Assembly: GCA_902476265.1 (NCBI GenBank)
Contig: CABSCP010000017.1
Location: 1-64,000, forward strand
Source of the DNA: an uncultured Lachnospiraceae bacterium
GTDB lineage: Bacteria > Bacillota > Clostridia > Lachnospirales > Lachnospiraceae
Length of the DNA stretch: 64,000 bases
Reading direction: 5' to 3'
Shown: one piece after another, positions 26,000 to 34,025 of the stretch
Numbering within the stretch: position 1 is the first letter of the stretch
How the letters are laid out: each line of letters begins with the position of its first letter
Made by a program: the position numbers and the translations under genes
The notes under the pieces: model-generated
The model's input: the letters and a program-made list of their open reading frames with translations, nothing else
What the model was told of the DNA's origin: nothing
The model's database searches: none

Positions 26000-28318
26000 A
26001 TGAGACTGGAAGAAACAATTCAGAGAGAAATTCTGGAACAGCGGATTGAGCAGGAACTGGAGGCCCTTTCCGGGAAGCTTTTTGGCAAAACGCTTGCAGA
26101 CGCGTCGGATGAAGAAGTGTATGTGTCGCTTCTGTACCTGGTAAAAGGACTGACAAAGGCTACCGTACCCAACGACGGGGATAAGAAGATTTATTACATT
26201 TCCGCGGAATTTCTGATCGGGAAACTGTTATCCAACAATCTGATCAATCTGGGGATTTATGACAAGGTGGAAGAAATCCTGAAGGAAAACGGAAAGGAGC
26301 TTTCCCGGATTGAGGAGATCGAACCGGAACCTTCTCTGGGAAACGGCGGCCTTGGCCGACTGGCGGCCTGTTTTCTGGATTCCATCGCCACACTGGGGCT
26401 TCCCGGCGAGGGGATCGGCTTAAACTATCATTTCGGTCTGTTTAAGCAGGTTTTCAAAGACAGACTGCAGACCGCCGAAAAGAATGACTGGATCGAAAAG
26501 GATTCCTGGCTGAATAAGACAGATGTTTCTTTCGATGTATTTTTCGGCGACAAAAAGGTGACTTCCCGTCTGTATGATATTGACGTGGTGGGATATGACA
26601 ACGGCATAAATAAGCTGCGCCTGTTCGATATCGAGAGCGTGGATGAGAGCATTGTGAAGGAAGGCATTTCTTTTGATAAGGAAGAAATCGAGAAGAACCT
26701 GACCCTGTTCTTATATCCCGACGATTCCGACGAAGCGGGCATGCTTCTGCGCATTTATCAGCAGTATTTCATGGTGAGCAACGCCGCACAGCTCATTTTA
26801 AAGGAAATGAAAGAGAAACAGTACGATCTGCGCAAGCTTTATGATTATGCGGTGATCCAGATCAACGACACCCATCCGTCCATGATCATTCCGGAACTGA
26901 TCCGGATTTTGGTCCATGACAAGGCATTCACCATGGAGGAAGCCATTGAGGTGGTGAGCAAAACCTGCGCTTATACCAATCACACGATTCTGGCGGAAGC
27001 GCTGGAAAAATGGCCGCTGGAATGGCTGGAAAAAGCGGTTCCCCAGCTGGTGCCCATCATCCGGGAGCTTTCTGAGCGTGTGGCCGTAAAATATGATGAT
27101 CCAAAAGTGCAGATTATCGATGAAAATAACCTGGTGCACATGGCGCACATGGACATTCATTACGGCTTTTCGGTAAACGGTGTGGCCGCGATCCATACGG
27201 AAATTTTAAAGGAAACCGAGCTCAACGCTTTTTACCGGATCTATCCGGAAAAGTTCAACAACAAAACAAACGGCATCACCTTCCGCCGCTGGCTGCTTTC
27301 CTGTAACAGAGAGCTGGCGGATCTGATCACCCGCACCATCGGTTCCGGCTATAAGACGGATGCGGCCGAACTGGAAAAGCTGCTGGCATATCGGGACGAT
27401 GAAGCATTTTTGGATGAACTGGCGGCGATCAAGAAGGAAAAGAAGCGCGTCCTTTCCGCTTATATTGAAGAAAAAGAAGGAGTATCCTTAAATCCTGATT
27501 CCGTATTTGATATTCAGATCAAGCGTCTGCACGAGTACAAGCGCCAGCAGATGAACGCGCTTTATATCATCCACAAATATCTGGAGATCAAGGGCGGCAA
27601 AAAGCCCGCAAGGCCGATCAGCTTTGTTTTCGGCGCCAAGGCGGCTCCCGCTTATGTGATCGCACAGGACATCATTCACCTGCTTCTGGTGCTGGAAGAG
27701 ATCGTGAACAACGATCCCGATGTGAAGGATTATATGAAGGTGGTTATGGTGGAAAACTATAACGTCAGCTACGCGGAAAAGCTGATTCCGGCCTGCGATA
27801 TTTCCGAACAGATTTCCCTGGCATCCAAGGAAGCTTCCGGCACCGGCAACATGAAGTTTATGTTAAACGGCGCGGTGACGCTGGGAACCTCCGACGGCGC
27901 GAACGTGGAAATCAACGAGCTGGTGGGCGACGATAATATTTATATTTTCGGGGAAAAGAGCGAACAGATCATTAAGCACTACGAAAAGGCGGACTATGTG
28001 TCCAGAGACTACTATGAAAAGAGCCCTGTCATCAAAGAGGCGGTGGATTTCATCGTGGGAAAACAGGCAATGGCTGCCGGACATAAAGAAAATCTGGAAC
28101 GTCTGTATAACGAATTGCTCAACAAAGACTGGTTTATGACGCTTTTGGATCTGGAGGATTATATCGCCACAAAGGACCGCATGCTTGTAGATTTTGAGGA
28201 TCAGGCGAAGTGGAAGAGAATGATGCTTGTGAACATCGCCAAATCCGGCTTCTTCTCTTCCGACAGAACGATCCGGGAATATAACCGGGATATCTGGAAA
28301 CTGGGAGAAGAAAACTAA
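26000..28318 (+). CDS. glgP: Glycogen/alpha-glucan phosphorylase, GT35
   Basis: The 772-residue enzyme cuts terminal alpha-1,4 glucose from glycogen or maltodextrin with phosphate to give glucose 1-phosphate. Family motifs are clear: SAEFLIGKLLSNNLINL, EPEPSLGNGGLGRLAACFLD, IQINDTHPSMIIPELIRIL, NGITFRRWLLSCN and the pyridoxal-phosphate site EASGTGNMKFMLNGAVTLG with K619. ATG 26000 has GGAGG 7 nt upstream; the first eight codons of the longer frame have no support. It follows the LacI gene and ends at a strong terminator, so sugar signals may control storage-glucan breakdown. Confidence 0.96.
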   Translation: MRLEETIQREILEQRIEQELEALSGKLFGKTLADASDEEVYVSLLYLVKGLTKATVPNDGDKKIYYISAEFLIGKLLSNNLINLGIYDKVEEILKENGKELSRIEEIEPEPSLGNGGLGRLAACFLDSIATLGLPGEGIGLNYHFGLFKQVFKDRLQTAEKNDWIEKDSWLNKTDVSFDVFFGDKKVTSRLYDIDVVGYDNGINKLRLFDIESVDESIVKEGISFDKEEIEKNLTLFLYPDDSDEAGMLLRIYQQYFMVSNAAQLILKEMKEKQYDLRKLYDYAVIQINDTHPSMIIPELIRILVHDKAFTMEEAIEVVSKTCAYTNHTILAEALEKWPLEWLEKAVPQLVPIIRELSERVAVKYDDPKVQIIDENNLVHMAHMDIHYGFSVNGVAAIHTEILKETELNAFYRIYPEKFNNKTNGITFRRWLLSCNRELADLITRTIGSGYKTDAAELEKLLAYRDDEAFLDELAAIKKEKKRVLSAYIEEKEGVSLNPDSVFDIQIKRLHEYKRQQMNALYIIHKYLEIKGGKKPARPISFVFGAKAAPAYVIAQDIIHLLLVLEEIVNNDPDVKDYMKVVMVENYNVSYAEKLIPACDISEQISLASKEASGTGNMKFMLNGAVTLGTSDGANVEINELVGDDNIYIFGEKSEQIIKHYEKADYVSRDYYEKSPVIKEAVDFIVGKQAMAAGHKENLERLYNELLNKDWFMTLLDLEDYIATKDRMLVDFEDQAKWKRMMLVNIAKSGFFSSDRTIREYNRDIWKLGEEN

Positions 28319-28339
28319 AAATGTAAAGAGATAAAGAGA

Positions 28340-28377
28340 CAGACCGTGAGCATGGAAACGTGTTCACGGTCTGCCTT
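28340..28377 (+). terminator. Rho-independent terminator of glgP
   Basis: CAGACCGTGA (28340-28349) pairs with TCACGGTCTG (28364-28373), followed by CCTTTT. Confidence 0.85.
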
Positions 28378-28460
28378 TTAGTCAGGAAAAAGATTGTATT
28401 ATAAGAGGAAGGGAGTGTAAAATGGTAATCAGATAGACAGGAAAAAGGCGGAGGGAAGGA

Positions 28461-29491
28461 ATGGGGATTTATTTAAACAGCAAAGGGCCTTATACATTGT
28501 ATAAAAGCGAATGTGCAAAACCATATTTTGTGGATAAATCTATGATACTGCAGGAACTGTGGCCTTTGGTAGAACAGGGAAATAACCATGTCTGTATTAC
28601 CAGGCCGCGCCGGGCAATCCTGAGATGAAGGAATATCTGAATCATTATAACGTCATTTATATATCGTTAAATGAACTTCCAAGAAAATGTGAGTCCTATG
28701 ATCAGTATATCAGCCGCATTGAAAACAGACTGATACAGGATTTGATAGAGGCCTATCCGGACTGCCGGATTGGAGAAGAGGATGCGGTCTGGGATGTCCT
28801 GTTGGAGATATTTTCTACGACAGGAAAAGAAAAATTCATTTTTGTTCTGGACGAATGGGACTTTATCTTTCACAGGGATTTTGTGACGGAAAAGGATAAA
28901 AAGGAGTATATTTCTTTTTTGAGTAATTTATTGAAGGATAAGCCATATGTGTCGCTTGCATACATGACCGGAATCCTTCCGATTGCAAAATATTCAAGCG
29001 GCTCAGAACTGAATATGTTCATCGAATTTTCAATGGCGGCACAACAGCGTTTCAGCGACTATTTTGGATTTACGGAAACAGAAGTCTGTGAATTATACCA
29101 TCGTTATCTGGAACGCACCGCTGAAACGGCGGTAGACTTGGACGGACTTAAAGAGTGGTATGACGGTTATCATACTGCATCGGGAGAACGTGTATATAAT
29201 CCTCGTTCTGTTGTAGCAGCTTTGAGCAATAATCAGCTTGCCAGCTATTGGACCAGCTCGGGTCAGAGTTGATGGAAAAATTTTCAGAAATGATCCGAAA
29301 GGAAAGTTCTTTGAGGTATGTGAACAAACTGGTGAAGGAATCTGACAGAATGCTTCCAGCGACACTGGAGGGGGATACAAGAACCATGAATGAGGTATAC
29401 CGGGCGTATTCTTGCGGTGGGAATCGGGTACAGCAGAAGCGGGAAGGAACATTTCTGTAAAGTGGAAATTATAGAACGGGAACGTCTGTGA
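28461..29491 (+). pseudogene. AAA-ATPase-like / PD-(D/E)XK family protein, broken by three deletions
   Basis: The pieces are collinear with the common clostridial AAA-ATPase-like family that ends in a nuclease-type domain. Piece 1 (ATG 28461 to about 28615) is the N-terminus MGIYLNSKGPYTLYKSE... up to ITRPRR, where intact members continue with FGKT; the Walker A is lost. Piece 2 (28625-29267) covers MKEYLNHYNVIYISLNELPR to YNPRSVVAALSNNQLASYWT and SSG, with Walker-B-like FIFVLDEWD. Piece 3 (about 29266-29388) is ELMEKFSEMIRKESS to LEGDTRTM. Piece 4 (about 29411-29491) is the C-terminus ILAVGIGYSRSGKEHFCKVE. Each junction also shifts the frame. A good ribosome binding site survives, so the gene was once intact here. 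Confidence 0.85.
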
Positions 29492-29501
29492 AAGTTCCGT
29501 C

Positions 29502-29537
29502 AAGCGGCAATGCCGGAAGGATTGCCGCTTCTTTTTT
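29502..29537 (+). terminator. Rho-independent terminator after the broken ATPase gene
   Basis: AAGCGGCAAT (29502-29511) and ATTGCCGCTT (29521-29530) form a perfect 10-bp stem with CTTTTTT after it. It survives although the gene before it has decayed. Confidence 0.9.
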
Positions 29538-29556
29538 ACAATTATGATAGAATAAT

Positions 29557-30600
29557 TTAATCGTCTTTTAAAAAGCTTTCCCTGTAAAGAAAGGAATAGG
29601 GAATTTCGGCCTGTATTGTGGAAGTCCGGTTTTGGATTTTATCCACCAGCATATAGACGGAATTGTATCCCATTTCATAAGAATGGACATAGGTTGTGGA
29701 TAGTTTTGGAGAAAATTCTTCCCCGCCCCGCCGGTATTGACTGGTGGCCACAATGGAGATGTCCTCCGGGATTCTCAGTCCCAGGGAATGAATGATGCCG
29801 TAGGCCTGGGAACAGGTGAGCAGCTGGTCAAGGTAGATCGCCTGGACCGGCTTTTTTTGTGTCAGAAGAGAGCAAAGCTGGTTCTGAAAACTGTCGGAAT
29901 TATAGTAATCGTAAAGAACAAGCCGGTATTCGGAATCGGAGAGCCCCTTTTCTTTTCGGAAATCTTCCATAATTTTCATGGAGGATTCTGCCGTTTTTAA
30001 ATTTTCCGCGTGAAAATAGCCGGTGAACATGGCGACGCTGGAAAATCCCTTCCGGTAACAGAGTTCCAGAAAATCATGTTTATAGATTTCATGACCTCCA
30101 TAAACATTACAGCCTGCTTTGTCAAAAGGAAGGCGCATTCCCGTATAGACTACGGGAAAATGATTCTCCAGAAGCCTGGAGAGGAAAAGGTGATAATCAC
30201 TGAACATATAGGTGAAAATCAGGCCGTCCACTTTTTTGCGCTGGACAAAAAGGGCGGCATCGTCGGTGGTGAGGGAGGAATGGTTGTCCAGCAGAACATC
30301 ATATTTTAATTCGTGGGCAGCCACCATGACACCGTTTAAAAACTGCAGCGTGAAAGCATCCCCCTCGGGATTTTTATTCCAGGAAGGGAGGATGAGGGCC
30401 AGCGTATGGGTCTGATGGGAGGCCAGGCTCTGGGCGCTGGCGCTGGGGGAATATCCCAGCTCTTCCATGGCCTTTAAAACTCTTGCTTCCGTGGCGGAAG
30501 AATAGCGTCCCTTTTTGTTGAGCACCCTGGAAATGGTTGCGATGGATAAGTTTGTTTTTTCAGCGATATCATAAATCGTGACCGGTTTTTGTGTTTTCAT
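29557..30600 (-). CDS. LacI-family regulator of the ABC-sulfatase operon
   Basis: The 347-residue protein has an N-terminal LacI helix-turn-helix (TIYDIAEKTNLSIATISRVL plus NKKGRYSSATEARV), the hinge SPSASAQSLASHQT and a sugar-binding effector domain (TLALILPSWNKNPEGD, KVDGLIFTYMFSDYH, LRIPEDISIVATSQYRRGG). It is divergent from an ABC importer and sulfatase operon, with perfect AGTAAGCGCTTACT-type palindromes at both promoters, so autorepression and operon repression are likely. Its message has a leader of about 100 nt that can form a CATGGAAA/TTTCCATG stem. The effector sugar is unknown. Confidence 0.92.
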   Translation of the reverse strand: MKTQKPVTIYDIAEKTNLSIATISRVLNKKGRYSSATEARVLKAMEELGYSPSASAQSLASHQTHTLALILPSWNKNPEGDAFTLQFLNGVMVAAHELKYDVLLDNHSSLTTDDAALFVQRKKVDGLIFTYMFSDYHLFLSRLLENHFPVVYTGMRLPFDKAGCNVYGGHEIYKHDFLELCYRKGFSSVAMFTGYFHAENLKTAESSMKIMEDFRKEKGLSDSEYRLVLYDYYNSDSFQNQLCSLLTQKKPVQAIYLDQLLTCSQAYGIIHSLGLRIPEDISIVATSQYRRGGEEFSPKLSTTYVHSYEMGYNSVYMLVDKIQNRTSTIQAEIPYSFLYRESFLKDD

Positions 30601-30707
30601 CAGAGAATCCTTTTTTATTCATAATCATGGAAAGACCGCAGTGCGCCTTTTCCATGACCTGTGATGCCGGCAGGGGTTGATGCCGACACAGCCACAGGAT
30701 ACTTTAA

Positions 30708-30735
30708 ATTGTACATACTTTGAAGAATTTGTCAA
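30708..30735 (-). promoter_or_regulatory. Promoter of the LacI gene at 29557
   Basis: On the minus strand TTGACA (30735-30730) is followed after 16 nt by TACAAT (30713-30708). The operator at 30744-30757 lies just upstream of its -35 box. Confidence 0.7.
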
Positions 30736-30743
30736 TCATTGTG

Positions 30744-30757
30744 AGTAAGCGCTTACT
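30744..30757. promoter_or_regulatory. LacI-type operator O1
   Basis: AGTAAGCGCTTACT is a perfect 14-bp palindrome with the central CG typical of LacI-family operators and cre sites. Its centre lies 125 bp from that of O2. Confidence 0.75.
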
Positions 30758-30830
30758 TTTTCGAAAAACGATGAGTAAAAACAAAAATATGTGCAATCTG
30801 ACAGAATAATAGAAATTTGAGAAAACAGCA

Positions 30831-30859
30831 TTGACATAATTGATGGAATAGGGTAGGAT
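30831..30859 (+). promoter_or_regulatory. Promoter of the ABC-sulfatase operon
   Basis: TTGACA (30831-30836), a 17-nt spacer and TAGGAT (30854-30859) form a good promoter; the expected start near 30866 lies just before operator O2. Confidence 0.75.
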
Positions 30860-30868
30860 CAAATTATG

Positions 30869-30882
30869 AGTAAGCGCTTACG
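30869..30882. promoter_or_regulatory. LacI-type operator O2
   Basis: AGTAAGCGCTTACG shares the 12-bp palindrome GTAAGCGCTTAC with O1. It covers roughly +4 to +17 of the operon transcript, where bound repressor would block RNA polymerase. Confidence 0.75.
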
Positions 30883-30913
30883 CAAAAGAAAAGAAGAAAA
30901 GGGGTAAATCAAG

Positions 30914-32206
30914 ATGAAGTTTAAAATTGCGGCATTATGCATGTCCTGTATCCTGGCGGCAGGAAGTCTGGCCGGATGCGGGCAGACCGAAAACGCACAG
31001 AGCAGCCAAAGTACACAGACCGCTGCAAAAGCGGAAAATGAAAATGCAGAAAGCACCACTGTGAATATTTGGATTGCAGGAACCGGCGATGCGGATTCCG
31101 ACAAAGCGTATAAGACTGTTTTAGACGCTTATTGTAAAGAGCACCCGGACGTGGCGTATGAGCTTTCCTATATTCCCTGGGGAGATTATTTTACAAAATT
31201 GAATACGGGGCTGATCGGAGCGGCGGGGCCGGATATTTTCATGCTGGGGTTCGGACAGATCGGCGCGGTACAAAGAGCGGGAAATCTGATGGATTTGACA
31301 GAGTATATTACCGATGATATTCAGGATGATTTTTATGAAAATATTCTGGATATCTGTAAAAAAGACGGCGGCATTTACGCGTTGTTTAAACCTGCCAACA
31401 GAAATATTTTTTACCGGAAGGATATTGCAGAGCAAAACGGTGTGACCGAAGAGGAACTGCATATCACCTCTGCAGAGGATCTGGCAGGACTGGTTGAGAA
31501 GATGACAGTCAGAGATGACAGCGGGAATGTGGTAACTTACGGGATGGAACTGGATCCCGACGAAGAACAGGAATTATTTACCTTCATGGGAATGTTTACG
31601 GAAAAACCGGAATTGTGGGATGGGGAGTATAAAGCTTCTTTTAACAGCGAAGCCGGTATAAAGGCCATGGAATTTGAAAAAGAATTGTATGATACCGGGA
31701 ATGTATGTTTTCAGGATGCCACAGCGGCTTCTTCCGGTCTGACTTCAGGCGTTGCGGCCATGTGCATCGGAGCGCCCACAGAGTTTATGACGGCAGACAG
31801 CGCTTTTCCGGGTCAGATCGGCTGTATCCAAAACGATTGTTCCAATTTGCTGATCGGGGATTATCTGGCGGTGAATGCGCATTCTAAAAATCCGGAAGCA
31901 GCGGTGGATATGTTCTTACATATGTTTTCAAAAGAATCTTTATCAACCTTTGCCAGCGTTGCGGGCCAGTTTGCAGGGAGAAAATCTGTGGACAGCACTT
32001 TTGAATCCATCAACCCTGAATTTTCCAGGATCGTTTCTAATTATCAGAGGGCAGTTTCCTACGGAACCGCGATGCATCCGAACTTTGGTGAATGCATTGC
32101 CTATGTGCGCACGGCGATGGAAACGGTTTTTTCAGGGGCAGATGTAAAACAGACATTTGAGGAAGCGGCAAATCAGTGGAATGCTGTCTTACAGACAGTG
32201 AAGTAA
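30914..32206 (+). CDS. ABC transporter sugar-binding lipoprotein (family 1)
   Basis: The 430-residue protein has a lipoprotein signal (MKFKIAALCMSCILAAGSLAGC, acylated Cys at 22), a Ser/Gln/Asn-rich linker and a MalE-like binding domain (VNIWIAGTGDADSDKAYKTV, GAAGPDIFMLGFGQIGAV, FYRKDIAEQNGVTEEEL, GLTSGVAAMCIGAPTEF). It would capture an oligosaccharide outside the cell for the two permeases that follow. It is the first gene of a four-gene operon ending in a sulfatase, so the ligand may be a sulfated sugar; that is inference. AAAAGGGG precedes the ATG. Confidence 0.92.
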   Translation: MKFKIAALCMSCILAAGSLAGCGQTENAQSSQSTQTAAKAENENAESTTVNIWIAGTGDADSDKAYKTVLDAYCKEHPDVAYELSYIPWGDYFTKLNTGLIGAAGPDIFMLGFGQIGAVQRAGNLMDLTEYITDDIQDDFYENILDICKKDGGIYALFKPANRNIFYRKDIAEQNGVTEEELHITSAEDLAGLVEKMTVRDDSGNVVTYGMELDPDEEQELFTFMGMFTEKPELWDGEYKASFNSEAGIKAMEFEKELYDTGNVCFQDATAASSGLTSGVAAMCIGAPTEFMTADSAFPGQIGCIQNDCSNLLIGDYLAVNAHSKNPEAAVDMFLHMFSKESLSTFASVAGQFAGRKSVDSTFESINPEFSRIVSNYQRAVSYGTAMHPNFGECIAYVRTAMETVFSGADVKQTFEEAANQWNAVLQTVK

Positions 32207-32237
32207 AGACAGGCAAATGCGGACATGGAGGCGTGTT

Positions 32238-33131
32238 ATGCAAAAGAACAGGAAAAAAAAGAACGGATTGGAGCAGCAAAACGCTGCCTATCTGCTGATC
32301 GCACCCAGCTATATCATTTATGCCGTATTCATTTTGATACCGGTGATCTGGACCATCGTCATGTCTTTTACGGATTATGACCTGACCAGCGCCCATTTTG
32401 TGGGAATCCGAAATTATATTCAGCTGGCAAAAGATCCTATTTTCATAAAGAGTATCGGAAATACGCTGTATTTTTGTTTCCTGGCCATTGTGCCGGGGAT
32501 GATTTTGGGGCTGGCATTGGCTCTGCTTTTGAATCAAAAAATGAGAGGGACGGGGTTTTTCAGGACGCTGTTTTATTTGCCTAACATTTTCTCCATGGTA
32601 GCCGTGTCCATGGCCTGGCTGTATTTGTATGATACCACAGCCGGCATTTTGAATAAATTCCTCAGGGATATGGGGAGAAACCCTGTCCCCTGGATCAGCA
32701 GCGCTTCTATGGCGATGATATCCGTAGCGATCATGAGCGTTTGGAATACGATGGGATACAATATGATTTTGTTTTTGTCGGGGCTTCAGGGAATCCCGGA
32801 CTATTTGTATGAAGCGGCGGGGATCGACGGCGCGGGAAGCTGGAAAAAATTCTGGCATATCACCCTGCCCATGCTCCGTCCCACCACCTTTTTTGTTTTT
32901 GTTATGGCGTGCATCAATTCCTTCCAGGTATTTGGGCAGGTTTTAATTGTCACCAACGGAGGACCGATGAATGCTACCACTACAGTTGCGCATCAGATTT
33001 ATAAAAACGGTTTTGAGTATTATAAAATGGGATATGCCTCCTCTCAGGCAGTCATTCTCATGCTCATTATTTTTATCATTACCATGATCAATCTTCGTTA
33101 CGGAAGGGGGGACGACAATGACCTCGGATAA
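32238..33131 (+). CDS. ABC sugar transporter permease (MalF/UgpA type)
   Basis: The 297-residue permease has six predicted membrane segments (AAYLLIAPSYIIYAVFILIP first) and the EAA loop EAAGIDGAGSWKKFWHITLP. ATG 32238 has GGAGG 6 nt upstream; an in-frame ATG at 32217 lacks one. It overlaps the next permease by 14 bp, so both are made together. No ATPase gene is present in the operon; a shared MsmX-like ATPase is expected for this CUT1 class. Confidence 0.92.
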   Translation: MQKNRKKKNGLEQQNAAYLLIAPSYIIYAVFILIPVIWTIVMSFTDYDLTSAHFVGIRNYIQLAKDPIFIKSIGNTLYFCFLAIVPGMILGLALALLLNQKMRGTGFFRTLFYLPNIFSMVAVSMAWLYLYDTTAGILNKFLRDMGRNPVPWISSASMAMISVAIMSVWNTMGYNMILFLSGLQGIPDYLYEAAGIDGAGSWKKFWHITLPMLRPTTFFVFVMACINSFQVFGQVLIVTNGGPMNATTTVAHQIYKNGFEYYKMGYASSQAVILMLIIFIITMINLRYGRGDDNDLG

Positions 33132-34011
33132 GATGGGAAAGAAGAAAAAACAGAAGATTTTCCGGGGGATCACCTGTCTGATCCTCAGCGGCTGGGTGCT
33201 GGTGACCCTCGTACCCATTATTTTTACAGTTCTGACCGCATTCAAATCCGATACGGAGATTTCCATGGCAAGTTTCCGCTGGCTTCCCAAAAGCTTCGCT
33301 TATCTGGAAAATTTCAGACAGGCTTTTGCCATGGGAGACTGGCTCCGGTATTTTAAAAACAGCCTGTTTCTCACGCTGGTGACGGTGGCGGGAAGCCTTT
33401 TGTTCAACTCCATGGCGGGCTTTGCCTTTGCCAGACTGCGGTTTAAGGGGAAGGAAGTTCTGTTTATGAGCGTCCTTCTGGGCATGATGGTTTCGCCCCA
33501 GTCGATCATCATCCCCCAGTATGTGATGATTCGTTCCGTGCCTCTGTGCGGCGGAAATAACCTGCTGGGACAAGGAGGCACAGGACTGCTGGATTCTTAT
33601 TTTGCGCTGCTGGTCCCTTTTTTGGCCGGAGCCTTTGGAATTTTTTTGTGCAGACAGTTTTACTCCACCTTCCCGGAATCGCTGGATGATGCCGCCAGGA
33701 TAGACGGCTGCGGAGCAATTAAGACTTATTTTTTGATTTATCTGCCCTTATCCAAAACAATTTTGGCCACGCTGACCATTTTGAAGTCGGTGGCAACCTG
33801 GAATGATTTTTTCTATCCGCTGATTATGACACAGTCGGAACATATGAAAACGGTGCAGCTGGGGCTGCAGATGTTCCGGGGAAGCGCTTCCATCCACTAT
33901 AACTATTTGATGGCGGCCACTGTGATTACGGTGATCCCCATGGTAATTGTTTATGCGTGCGCACAAAAATATTTTGTCCAGGGAATTGTGTCATCCGGTA
34001 TGAAGAATTAA
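33118..34011 (+). CDS. ABC sugar transporter permease (MalG/UgpE type)
   Basis: The 297-residue permease has a basic N-terminus (MTSDKMGKKKKQKIFRG), six membrane segments and the EAA-type loop DDAARIDGCGAIKTYFLIYL, followed by the MalG-like end YFVQGIVSSGMKN. It starts inside the preceding permease gene after GGAAGGGGGG. Together the two form the import channel for the lipoprotein's ligand. Confidence 0.92.
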   Translation: MTSDKMGKKKKQKIFRGITCLILSGWVLVTLVPIIFTVLTAFKSDTEISMASFRWLPKSFAYLENFRQAFAMGDWLRYFKNSLFLTLVTVAGSLLFNSMAGFAFARLRFKGKEVLFMSVLLGMMVSPQSIIIPQYVMIRSVPLCGGNNLLGQGGTGLLDSYFALLVPFLAGAFGIFLCRQFYSTFPESLDDAARIDGCGAIKTYFLIYLPLSKTILATLTILKSVATWNDFFYPLIMTQSEHMKTVQLGLQMFRGSASIHYNYLMAATVITVIPMVIVYACAQKYFVQGIVSSGMKN

Positions 34012-34025
34012 AAAGGAGAAAGAAC

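Noticed and set aside
29248..29460. 70-codon ORF as a separate gene
   Set aside because: It matches an internal piece of the AAA-ATPase-like family and belongs to the pseudogene.
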